NCBI GenBank assembly: GCA_013002475.1 | Contig: JABDJM010000196.1 | Coordinates: 1 to 5,561, forward strand | DNA length: 5,561 nt | DNA from: Saprospiraceae bacterium | GTDB lineage: Bacteria; Bacteroidota; Bacteroidia; Chitinophagales; Saprospiraceae | Reading direction: 5' to 3' | Shown: positions 1 to 5,561 of the stretch, in pieces | Numbering within the stretch: the stretch's first letter is position 1 | How the letters are laid out: each line of letters opens with the position of its first letter | Notes under the pieces: generated by a model | Databases searched by the model: none | The model's input: the letters and a program-made list of their open reading frames with translations, nothing else | What the model was told of the DNA's origin: nothing | Program-made: the position numbers and the translations under genes

Positions 1-1277
1 CCTGTGGAGTAAAAGGTATCTGGTTCCGGGAGAGCTATGTCAAGGGTCCCATCGAGCTGTATCGGTCCAGCACAATTGCTGACAAATTCCGGTAGGTCCG
101 GCGGGACCATTTGCTGATCTTCAATAAAAAAGAAAAATGTGTCCCGTCGGCAGGGGGTCAGCTGAATATCGATTCCGAGGGATTCCACTCCCTCGATCAG
201 GCCGTCCTGAAAGACTGAAATAGGAATGATTGCAAAAGTGTCAGGCGGAGAGATGGTAAAACTGGTTTGAAAAGGAGCATAGTCAATTCCCCATTCTGCT
301 TCTCCAACAACGGAGAATGTATAATCAATCGGATTCTGACTAGGAAAAGGAATGGAAAAAACCAACGAGCCTTCTGCACATCCTTCTGCGATTATTCCAT
401 CCTGGCCAACAGTTAAAGTTTGTACCTGGGGAACACCTCCACCAAAACTTTTTCCCTCAAGAAAAATCCCTGTATCAAAAAGGTCATCCCCAACATCGGA
501 CACGATCAATTTGATGGTATAGGTCTCGCAGGGGATCACTTCTGCAAGCGCCGTAAAGACACTTAAGTGAGCATCATAAGTGGGGGTTTCACCGGCGGCA
601 ATTGAATTATAATAGACACTATAATCAAAGGCACATCCATTCCCGGGATCAAAACCATTGCTGTTGATATTATTAATGGCAACCGGCACATTGGTGAAAG
701 TTTGTCCAGAAGGATCTATGGGGTCAGGAACAAGGGCAATATTTTTTCCACCATAATCACCACCCATCGGATCGGGTCCCCGAAGGAAAAACCCAAATAC
801 ATCGTTGAAGTCCGTACAAGCATACTCCGGGTATTCTTCGGAGGCAAACACATAATTGAACCGGATGGTGTCACCGCTAGGAACAAAAGTGATCTCGTAA
901 TGAGCCTTGTCAAAAAGGGGCCCGGAGGCGATAGGGTCCAGATCCACATCAGTGGTAGGTTGGCCCCAGGCCTGTGTAGTGTTGGGTTGATTGTTCGGGT
1001 CCTGGGCAAATGTTGCCTGACCGCTGGTCATAAGTATTCCCTCACCGATCCTGATATCATCGTTACCGTTTGAAAAAAAACCCACTGCAGCATCATTCCC
1101 GAAGTACTCCACGTCAGTGATCTCAATTCCTGATCCTAGGAAGACATTGTAGATAAGTTCCTCAGGAGTGAACAAGCCCAGGTTGGCACCTTCTACCGTA
1201 ATCTGACCCTTGCCAGGAATACTGGAAAGGAAGAGTGCCGATACCAAAAGGAAGAAAGCTCTGTAAGTCCTGTTCAC
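1..1277 (-). CDS. Choice-of-anchor L domain surface/secreted protein, N-terminal part (runs off left edge)
   Basis: An open frame of 425 codons starts at GTG 1277-1275 and is still open at the left edge. Residues 1-25 form a signal peptide (basic NRTYR, hydrophobic FFLLVSALFL, cleavage probably after GKG before QITV). Residues about 28-278 match the choice-of-anchor L domain: GFFSNGN (66-72), FASEEYPEY (144-152), DVFGFFLRGP, GGKNIALVP, and VSDVGDDLFDTGIFLEG (259-275), with Cys154, Cys215 and Cys250. Residues about 285-375 look like a Calx-beta-type repeat (AEGC at 297-300, GIDY at 330-333, EGVES), followed by the start of another domain. In Bacteroidota such proteins are usually large, secreted and end in a gliding-associated or type IX sorting domain; that end is outside the window, so secretion by that route is inference. 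The GTG was chosen because no ATG lies between it and the upstream in-frame stop at 1356-1358, and it directly precedes the signal peptide; TTG at 1283 is a less likely alternative. Confidence 0.92.
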   Translation of the reverse strand, partial: MNRTYRAFFLLVSALFLSSIPGKGQITVEGANLGLFTPEELIYNVFLGSGIEITDVEYFGNDAAVGFFSNGNDDIRIGEGILMTSGQATFAQDPNNQPNTTQAWGQPTTDVDLDPIASGPLFDKAHYEITFVPSGDTIRFNYVFASEEYPEYACTDFNDVFGFFLRGPDPMGGDYGGKNIALVPDPIDPSGQTFTNVPVAINNINSNGFDPGNGCAFDYSVYYNSIAAGETPTYDAHLSVFTALAEVIPCETYTIKLIVSDVGDDLFDTGIFLEGKSFGGGVPQVQTLTVGQDGIIAEGCAEGSLVFSIPFPSQNPIDYTFSVVGEAEWGIDYAPFQTSFTISPPDTFAIIPISVFQDGLIEGVESLGIDIQLTPCRRDTFFFFIEDQQMVPPDLPEFVSNCAGPIQLDGTLDIALPEPDTFYST

Positions 1278-1335
1278 CTTCAAGAATAAGTTTACCCGAC
1301 GAAGATAAAAGATGCCTCGGTTAAACGTCAGGTGG

Positions 1336-1451
1336 CAATCGGTATTTCCGTAAAGTCAGGGTCAATCGTCCCCTTTTATAGGGGATTGTACCGATTGTCC
1401 TTCAAAAAAGGACCTTTATCTATTAAAAAAACTCTAAACCAGACAATCGTC
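1336..1451. repeat. Four copies of a CAATCG core between divergent genes
   Basis: CAATCGGTA lies at 1336-1344 and its exact inverse TACCGATTG at 1389-1397, a perfect 9-bp inverted repeat. CAATCGTC occurs directly at 1363-1370 and again at 1444-1451, where it abuts the -7 element of sppA and sits in the palindrome AGAC-AATC-GTCT (1441-1452). Successive cores begin 27, 29 and 52 bases apart. A given 6-mer is expected about 0.1 times on both strands of a region this size. A binding-site cluster for a regulator is inferred; the regulator is unknown. Confidence 0.5.
1369..1413. promoter_or_regulatory. Two adjacent short hairpins in the divergent intergenic region
   Basis: TCCCCT-TTTAT-AGGGGA (1369-1385) and GTCCTT-CAAAA-AAGGAC (1397-1413) are both 17-base elements with perfect 6-bp stems and 5-base loops, centred 28 bases apart. 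The first is framed by CAATCG (1363-1368) and CGATTG (1392-1397), which can extend its stem. No T-tract directly follows either on the plus strand, so they do not look like ordinary terminators. They could be protein-binding palindromes or leader-RNA structure for the leftward gene. Confidence 0.4.
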
Positions 1452-1459
1452 TACATTTG
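1452..1459 (+). promoter_or_regulatory. Bacteroidota-type -7 promoter element for sppA
   Basis: TACATTTG matches the Bacteroidota -7 consensus TAnnTTTG at every fixed position and lies 32 bases upstream of the sppA ATG, giving a short leader. No good -33 TTTG is seen at the usual distance; the region there is A-rich (about 1424-1430). A CAATCGTC repeat directly abuts its 5' edge, so a factor bound there could control it. Confidence 0.5.
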
Positions 1460-1491
1460 GGAAAAATATCTAACTATTCAAGACTCTCCAT

Positions 1492-3255
1492 ATGAATAAG
1501 TTTTTCAAGACTGTTTTCGCTTCCTGCCTCGGTGCATTTTTGGCCTTCCTGGCGTTAGGTGCCCTAGTATTCTTTTTTGGTATTCGTGCAGCCATGCAGG
1601 GAGAATCGGGAAAAAAGGTGAGTGCTAACTCAGTACTCCATTTGACCCTGAAAAATCCAATTCCGGAACTGACGAATAATAGCCAGGTCCAGGGATTCGA
1701 ATTGAATACGAGCCCGGTCCTTGGTTTGAGCGATCTGCTTAACGCAATTGATAAGGCAAAGGATGACAACAATATCAAGGGTATTGTTCTCGAGCCAAAA
1801 TTTATGGCGATTGGACAAGCCCAGGCAAAAGTGATAGCTGAAAAGCTGAAGGACTTTTCTAATGATGGCAAATTTGTTTATGCCAACGCTGACTTCTACA
1901 CTCAGGGAGCCTACTACCTGGCGAGCGGAGCCGATAAGATCTACCTGAACCCAAAGGGGTCGGTTGATCTACGAGGCTATGGTGCTCAAATTCCATTTTT
2001 TAAAGATGGATTAGATCGTCTCGGAGTAAATGCACAGGTTTTTTACGCCGGTCAGTTCAAGTCTGCAACAGAGCCCTTTAGGAGAAATGAAATAAGCGAT
2101 CAAAATCGACTACAGATCCGGGAACTACTTGATGAAAGATATACCCAGCTTTTGGATATGATCAGTCAGAACCGAAATATTGAAAAGGCCCAATTGAAGC
2201 AATTAATAGATAATTATGAGATACGATGGGCTGAAGATGCGGTTACACACGGAATGGTGGACAGCCTGGTTTTTAAGGACCAATTTGAATCCATCCTTCG
2301 CAACAAGATAGGTCTTGAGGAAGATGCAAAAATAAAAATGGTCAAGCTGTCGGATTATTATAATCCTATGACGGATAAAAAATCTCAATCAGCCAAGGAT
2401 AAGATCGCTGTGGTTTATGCCGAGGGTGGAATTGTTGATGGTGATGACCGACCCGGCGTTATTGAAGGAGATAAATACGCAGAAGTAATTTCAGATCTAA
2501 GAAAGGACGAGTCGATCAAAGCGATCGTACTTCGGATCAATTCTGGTGGCGGTTCTGGCTTTGCTTCAGAAAAGATTCTGAGGGAAGTGAAGGTTTGTCA
2601 GGAGAATGGAATTCCAGTAGTAGCCTCCTTTGCGGATGTAGCCGCTTCGGGAGGATATTATATTGCTACTTCAACCGATTCGATCTTTGCAGAGCCAAAT
2701 AGTATTACTGGTTCCATTGGAGTCTTTGGTGTGATCCCCAGTGTTCAGAAAATGATGGCTGATAAGTTAGGTATCACTTTTGACACAGTTACCACAAGCA
2801 AGTATGCAGTAGGTTTTACGCCTTTCAGAGATTTGAATGCAGATGAAGGAAAGATCATCCAGGAATATATCGACGACTTCTATGAGGACTTTTTGGCCCA
2901 TGTCGCAGAAGGTAGAAATATGACTAGAGATCAGGTTCATGAGATTGCCCAGGGTAGGGTCTGGACCGGGAATAAAGCTTTAGAAAACGGTCTAGTTGAT
3001 GCCTTAGGAGGATTACCCGATGCTCTAGACGCTGCAGCAAGCCTTGCCGGCTTAAAGGATTATAAGGTCAGAGAATTCCCAAAAGTGAAAACTCCTTTCG
3101 AACAGCTTTTCGAAGAGTTGACGGGTGGGAATGCAATGGCTAAGGAAAAGATCCTACAAAGTGAATTGGGCGAAAATTTCAAGCATTATGAATGGTTGAA
3201 ATCTGTCGCTGAGACCAAAGGCCCGCAAGCCCGAATCCCTTTCCTTATTGAGTAA
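1492..3255 (+). CDS. sppA: Signal peptide peptidase SppA, 67K type (peptidase family S49)
   Basis: The 587-residue product is a membrane-bound serine protease that degrades signal peptides left in the membrane after preprotein cleavage. One N-terminal membrane segment (about residues 5-30) anchors it with the catalytic part outside the cytoplasm. Two tandem S49 domains follow. The first (about 55-290) contributes Lys190 in AGQFKSATEPF, matching the general base Lys209 of E. coli SppA in its KSAVEPF context. The second (about 303-510) contributes the nucleophile Ser386 in AASGGYYIA, matching Ser409, then the conserved SITGSIGVFGV. Length is near that of E. coli SppA (618). Both halves being present separates it from the short 36K type. 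The loop N350-SGGGS has Gly where E. coli has Pro (NSPGGS). The ATG lacks a Shine-Dalgarno, as is common in this phylum, but directly precedes the anchor (MNKFFKTVFAS). The gene stands alone on its strand, and its stop overlaps the convergent lipoprotein gene. Confidence 0.97.
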   Translation: MNKFFKTVFASCLGAFLAFLALGALVFFFGIRAAMQGESGKKVSANSVLHLTLKNPIPELTNNSQVQGFELNTSPVLGLSDLLNAIDKAKDDNNIKGIVLEPKFMAIGQAQAKVIAEKLKDFSNDGKFVYANADFYTQGAYYLASGADKIYLNPKGSVDLRGYGAQIPFFKDGLDRLGVNAQVFYAGQFKSATEPFRRNEISDQNRLQIRELLDERYTQLLDMISQNRNIEKAQLKQLIDNYEIRWAEDAVTHGMVDSLVFKDQFESILRNKIGLEEDAKIKMVKLSDYYNPMTDKKSQSAKDKIAVVYAEGGIVDGDDRPGVIEGDKYAEVISDLRKDESIKAIVLRINSGGGSGFASEKILREVKVCQENGIPVVASFADVAASGGYYIATSTDSIFAEPNSITGSIGVFGVIPSVQKMMADKLGITFDTVTTSKYAVGFTPFRDLNADEGKIIQEYIDDFYEDFLAHVAEGRNMTRDQVHEIAQGRVWTGNKALENGLVDALGGLPDALDAAASLAGLKDYKVREFPKVKTPFEQLFEELTGGNAMAKEKILQSELGENFKHYEWLKSVAETKGPQARIPFLIE

Positions 3256-4108
3256 GGAGAGGTAGTTCAAAGGTCCAAAGTCCTTGTGCTTCGGATTTAG
3301 TTTTTTCATTACTGATGAGAAAAATGCTATCGTTCAGCATGGACAATCCTTCTGCCTGAAGGTTTCTGTTTATGAAAAAGGCTTTTCCAAGTTCTTGTTG
3401 GGGAAAACCACTTCCTGTCCAGGGTATTTTCCAGACAATTGGCCTACGCACGATGGACTCCTTATAACCAAGGAGATAAAGAGTATCCCTTTTTGAAAAA
3501 GCAGCGGTAACCTTGGATTCTGTGTTTAGCGTTCCCAGGTATTTTAGTTCCTCTTTTCCTTTTTTCAGGCTACGGCTAAATACTTTGCTATCCCAATCCA
3601 GATGCTCTTTGGTGAAAAAATATAAGAGACTGTCCCTGGTAAGGATGGCTTCACAATCAGGATTTCCAAACTCTTCCGGGTATTTGAATTTCAGGTTTTT
3701 TCGAAGGGAAAAGTCGCTTGTGTCGATCATGTAAACAGACAGGTCTTTTCTCCCTCCACGATTATTTCCAATGTCTCCAATAAAAATGAATCCTTCCCCA
3801 AAAGCTATCGCTTCCCAGTCTTTGTTTTTTGCCTCAGCGATCTTTTTTGTTTGGAGGATCTCACCTGATCCGGGATCTATCTGATAAAGATTTGGAAAGC
3901 CACCCCCGTCATTAAAGGTCCACCATGTGGAATCAATTTTTAGTAGTCCGGATGTTTCCTGTAGTGCATGATCCAGCATTGCTTTCCTTTCGAGGGAATC
4001 CACTTTGGGAAGGTTCATCATGAATGGATTTCCACATCCTTGTAGAATCAGGATGCAGAGCCAGAGGAGACTATATGTGAGCGGAAAGAATCTGACGGAT
4101 GGACTCAT
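3245..4108 (-). CDS. Predicted lipoprotein, probable beta-propeller (SdiA-regulated/phytase-esterase-like), function unknown
   Basis: The 287-residue product begins with a lipoprotein signal peptide (hydrophobic about 7-22, lipobox LQGC, lipidated Cys25), so it should be anchored in a membrane, likely facing the periplasm or surface. The mature part has beta-strand-rich repeats with recurring motifs: ETSGLL (51-56), WTFNDGG (63-69), LYQIDPGSG, DWEAIA (97-102), IGDIGNN (110-116), NPDCEAIL (149-156) and LQAEGLSM (250-257). The recurring Glu in SG/EAI/EGL turns resembles propellers of the SdiA-regulated or esterase-like phytase kind, and similar modules occur in Bacteroidota secreted proteins. 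That family placement is recognition from motifs, not a search; no activity is claimed. An ATG 39 bases upstream (4147) would put 13 extra residues before the signal peptide, so ATG 4108 is preferred. The start overlaps the upstream hydrolase gene by 38 bp, implying one transcript and coupled translation. The stop overlaps sppA by 11 bp tail to tail. Confidence 0.87.
   Translation of the reverse strand: MSPSVRFFPLTYSLLWLCILILQGCGNPFMMNLPKVDSLERKAMLDHALQETSGLLKIDSTWWTFNDGGGFPNLYQIDPGSGEILQTKKIAEAKNKDWEAIAFGEGFIFIGDIGNNRGGRKDLSVYMIDTSDFSLRKNLKFKYPEEFGNPDCEAILTRDSLLYFFTKEHLDWDSKVFSRSLKKGKEELKYLGTLNTESKVTAAFSKRDTLYLLGYKESIVRRPIVWKIPWTGSGFPQQELGKAFFINRNLQAEGLSMLNDSIFLISNEKTKSEAQGLWTFELPLLTQ
3278..3306 (+). 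terminator. Weak candidate terminator after sppA
   Basis: AAGTCC (3278-3283) can pair with GGATTT (3293-3298), with one G-U pair and a 9-base loop. A run of six T follows at 3301-3306, 23 bases past the sppA stop. The stem is short and AT-rich and lies inside the antisense strand of the convergent gene, so its base sequence is also constrained by that coding. Only tentative. Confidence 0.22.
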
Positions 4109-4874
4109 GGTATTTTTCAAAATCGGGGATATTGTTGTGCCCGGCATTTTCTATAGTGATCAACTCAGGCCCTAAAGTTGCTAATTTTTCCGCCATTCGG
4201 TATGGAATGAGCAGGTCCTTTGTCCCGTGAATTATGTAGGTGGGAAGTCTGGTCTCTGACAGATTCGCAAAATTATCTAAACGGTATTTTAATAAGTATC
4301 GAAGGGGAAACCAGCCAAAAGTGATGGAGGCCATGTCAAGCAGAGAGGTATATGGGGTCTCCAAAAGGAGAAAGGCAGCTTCCTTTTCTTTTGCCAGCCA
4401 GGAAGCCATTCCGGTTCCGAGGGATCTTCCTACCAGGCCAATTTTTGAGTTGGGATACTTTTCCAGCGCCCATTGGTATGCCAATAAGGAGTCATCCAAT
4501 AGTCTTTTCTGCGACAGCTCTCCTCCACTTTTGCCATAGGTCCGGAAATCATAAATGAATACACTGTAACCCAGATCCAGAAAGGGTGCAGCTGCATGCC
4601 CCCATTTATCAAGGGCCCCTGCGTTTCCATGAAAAAACAAAATCAATCCTTTATCCTGCTCAGCTTTGAAATACAGACCATGGAGTTCATTCCCGGGACT
4701 TTTGTCAAGCCATACTTCTTCATGACCTGGAAGTAAGGGAAAGGAATAGTCAGCGTTGAGTTTTGTCGGATAGAAAATAAACTTCTTCTGCAGTAGGTAG
4801 AGGACAGTTCCTACCCCAAGAAATAAGAGCAGAGCAATCCCGATCAAGGCCCCAATTATTTTTAATCCAAGCAC
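4071..4874 (-). CDS. Membrane-anchored alpha/beta hydrolase (BEM46/ABHD13-like)
   Basis: The 267-residue protein has one N-terminal membrane segment (about 5-28) followed by an alpha/beta-hydrolase fold. Visible hallmarks are the oxyanion motif FFHGNAG (80-86), strand YSVFIYDFRTYGKSGG (103-118), nucleophile elbow GRSLG with Ser151, the acid Asp220 in IIHGTKD, and His246 in NAGHNN. The triad and length fit serine hydrolases of the BEM46/ABHD13 type, whose substrates are mostly unknown; an ester, thioester or peptide bond is possible. The start is GTG 4874-4872: an in-frame TAG lies two codons upstream (4880-4878) and no Met follows before the membrane segment ends. It is the first gene of a two-gene leftward unit, overlapping the lipoprotein gene by 38 bp, which suggests linked roles in the envelope. 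A small hairpin just before the GTG may affect translation. The fold assignment is firm; the substrate is not known. Confidence 0.93.
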   Translation of the reverse strand: MLGLKIIGALIGIALLLFLGVGTVLYLLQKKFIFYPTKLNADYSFPLLPGHEEVWLDKSPGNELHGLYFKAEQDKGLILFFHGNAGALDKWGHAAAPFLDLGYSVFIYDFRTYGKSGGELSQKRLLDDSLLAYQWALEKYPNSKIGLVGRSLGTGMASWLAKEKEAAFLLLETPYTSLLDMASITFGWFPLRYLLKYRLDNFANLSETRLPTYIIHGTKDLLIPYRMAEKLATLGPELITIENAGHNNIPDFEKYHESIRQILSAHI

Positions 4875-4875
4875 T

Positions 4876-4898
4876 GCCTAAAGGAACTAGTTTCAGGC
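4876..4898 (-). promoter_or_regulatory. Stem-loop immediately upstream of the hydrolase GTG
   Basis: Read on the minus strand, GCCT-G-AAA pairs with TTT-AGGC, giving seven base pairs with one bulged G and an 8-base loop. The loop side includes the palindrome AACTAGTT (4885-4892). The structure ends one base before the GTG start, so in the mRNA it could occlude the start region. The stem is modest; a functional role is inference. Confidence 0.3.
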
Positions 4899-4905
4899 AA
4901 ATTGA
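4898..4905 (-). promoter_or_regulatory. Possible -7 element for the hydrolase/lipoprotein unit
   Basis: On the minus strand TCAATTTG matches five of the six fixed bases of TAnnTTTG, and a TTTG lies 15 bases further upstream, somewhat closer than usual. It is 23 bases from the GTG start. Weak support only; it overlaps the edge of the stem-loop by one base. Confidence 0.22.
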
Positions 4906-4949
4906 CCAAGTGAATATTAACAAAAGGCTGTTTTAGTGAAATAAAAATA

Positions 4950-4974
4950 GTTTAGGAGCTACTGTTTAGAAGCT
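4950..4974 (+). repeat. 11-bp near-perfect direct repeat upstream of the PorP/SprF gene
   Basis: GTTTAGGAGCT (4950-4960) is repeated as GTTTAGAAGCT (4964-4974), one mismatch, period 14 bases. A looser third relative, CTGTTTTAG, lies at 4928-4936 (compare CTGTTTAG at 4962-4969). The pair ends 15 bases before the candidate -7 element and 39 bases before the ATG, where an activator or repressor would be expected to bind. The role is inferred from position. Confidence 0.4.
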
Positions 4975-4989
4975 TGCTTACTTCAGTCC

Positions 4990-4998
4990 TAAATTTTG
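4990..4998 (+). promoter_or_regulatory. Possible -7 element for the PorP/SprF gene
   Basis: TAAATTTTG resembles TAnnTTTG with one extra base, 15 bases before the ATG. A TTG at 4974-4976 is too near for a standard -33 element. A second imperfect match, TAACTTGG at 5000-5007, would give a nearly leaderless transcript. Which, if either, is used cannot be decided from sequence. Confidence 0.22.
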
Positions 4999-5013
4999 GT
5001 AACTTGGCTTATC

Positions 5014-5561
5014 ATGTCTTCCGCTAGAATCATACTTCTCATTCTGATCTTTACCTTCTTCCAGGGTTTAGCAAGCCAGGCACAGGATGCAAGATTAAAC
5101 CAATTCTATGCTGCGCCGCAGTTTCTGAATCCGGCAATGACTGGAGTTTTTGATGGAAGTCTTCGCATCAATGCGAATTATCGTGAGCAATGGTCCAGCA
5201 TCCTGGGAAATAACCCATTCACCACTTTGCACGCAGGTGTTGATCTTAGATTTCACTCAGTTGCCAATGACTATTTTTCTTTTGGCTTGAATTCCATGCT
5301 GGATAAAGCGGGTGATGGAAATTTCCAACATACAAAGGTTCGCTTGGGAGGATCTTACATCAAGCAAGTAGGAGGAGAGGGCTTCTCCAATAAGGGTCAG
5401 TTTTTGGTTGCAGGGGCACAATTGGGAGCAGGGCAGTACACAGTGGATTTTGACGGATTATGGGCCAGCGACCAATTTAATTCCTCTATTGGTTATCCGG
5501 ACCAAGGGATTTCTTCCTCTGACCCTGCTCTAGTCGGAAAAAATGGGGACACAGATTTATT
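5014..5561 (+). CDS. PorP/SprF family type IX secretion-associated outer-membrane protein, N-terminal part (runs off right edge)
   Basis: The first 182 codons are present. Residues 1-23 are a signal peptide (hydrophobic IILLILIFTFF, cleavage probably after SQA before QDAR). The mature start has the PorP/SprF signature: LNQFYAAPQFLNPAMTG (28-44), INANYREQW (51-59), then alternating beta strands with Gly-rich turns such as FSFGLNSMLDKAGDG and FLVAGAQLGAG, consistent with an outer-membrane barrel. Members such as SprF and PorP are needed for secretion or attachment of specific type IX cargo such as the adhesin SprB, and are commonly encoded next to a large adhesin. The partner gene here might lie downstream, outside the window; the choice-of-anchor L gene 3.7 kb to the left is another possible client, which is speculation. 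ATG 5014 is chosen because it directly precedes the signal peptide. Family members are usually about 300-350 residues, so roughly half is missing. Confidence 0.92.
   Translation, partial: MSSARIILLILIFTFFQGLASQAQDARLNQFYAAPQFLNPAMTGVFDGSLRINANYREQWSSILGNNPFTTLHAGVDLRFHSVANDYFSFGLNSMLDKAGDGNFQHTKVRLGGSYIKQVGGEGFSNKGQFLVAGAQLGAGQYTVDFDGLWASDQFNSSIGYPDQGISSSDPALVGKNGDTDL

Noticed and set aside
197..379. A 60-codon minus-strand open frame.
   Set aside because: It overlaps the real frame of the surface-protein gene out of phase and has no supporting motif.
716..1009. A 97-codon minus-strand open frame.
   Set aside because: It is an out-of-frame shadow of the choice-of-anchor L gene on the same strand.
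702..1073. A 123-codon open frame on the plus strand.
   Set aside because: It lies wholly antisense to the choice-of-anchor L coding frame, which shows clear family motifs, and its product has no recognisable pattern.
1470..1871. A 133-codon minus-strand open frame across the sppA start.
   Set aside because: It is antisense to the well-supported SppA N-terminus, and its hydrophobic stretches mirror SppA codons.
3284..3734. Two plus-strand open frames of 70 and 73 codons.
   Set aside because: They are antisense to the lipoprotein gene, whose repeated motifs are coherent throughout its length.
4109..4147. A 13-residue N-terminal extension of the lipoprotein from ATG 4147.
   Set aside because: It would bury the lipoprotein signal peptide behind extra residues and lengthen the overlap with the hydrolase gene to 77 bp; the start at 4108 gives a classical signal peptide.
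4240..4558. Two plus-strand open frames of 99 and 68 codons.
   Set aside because: Both are antisense to the hydrolase catalytic core and have no family features.

Overview
The window reads as a chromosomal segment of a Bacteroidota bacterium, probably a free-living flavobacterium- or saprospira-like lineage. Three things support this: a PorP/SprF-type outer-membrane protein of the type IX secretion/gliding apparatus, a choice-of-anchor L surface protein, and TAnnTTFG-like -7 elements (consensus TAnnTTTG) with no clear Shine-Dalgarno sequences. Base composition is moderately AT-rich. No RNA genes, CRISPR arrays, insertion sequences or phage genes are visible.

Layout. (1) Positions 1-1277, minus strand, hold the N-terminal 425 codons of a large secreted protein with a choice-of-anchor L domain; it runs off the left edge. 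(2) Positions 1278-1491 are a divergent intergenic region, unusually rich in inverted repeats and carrying four copies of a CAATCG core plus a good TACATTTG -7 element for the rightward gene. (3) Positions 1492-3255, plus strand, encode a full-length SppA (67K-type) signal peptide peptidase with its Lys/Ser dyad. (4) Positions 4874 to 3245, minus strand, hold a two-gene unit: a membrane-anchored alpha/beta hydrolase (GTG start) followed, with a 38-bp overlap, by a lipoprotein that looks like a beta-propeller. The lipoprotein gene's 3' end overlaps the 3' end of sppA by 11 bp, tail to tail. (5) Positions 4875-5013 are a second divergent intergenic region with an 11-bp near-perfect direct repeat. 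(6) From 5014, plus strand, lies the first 182 codons of a PorP/SprF-family protein, cut by the right edge.

All five genes encode envelope or secreted proteins: a probable type IX secretion client, a type IX-associated outer-membrane protein, an inner-membrane protease that degrades leftover signal peptides, a lipoprotein and a membrane-tethered hydrolase. This is a thematic grouping, not proof of a pathway. I see no clear evidence of a wholly new system. The best leads are the repeat array between the choice-of-anchor L gene and sppA, and the hydrolase/lipoprotein pair of unknown function.
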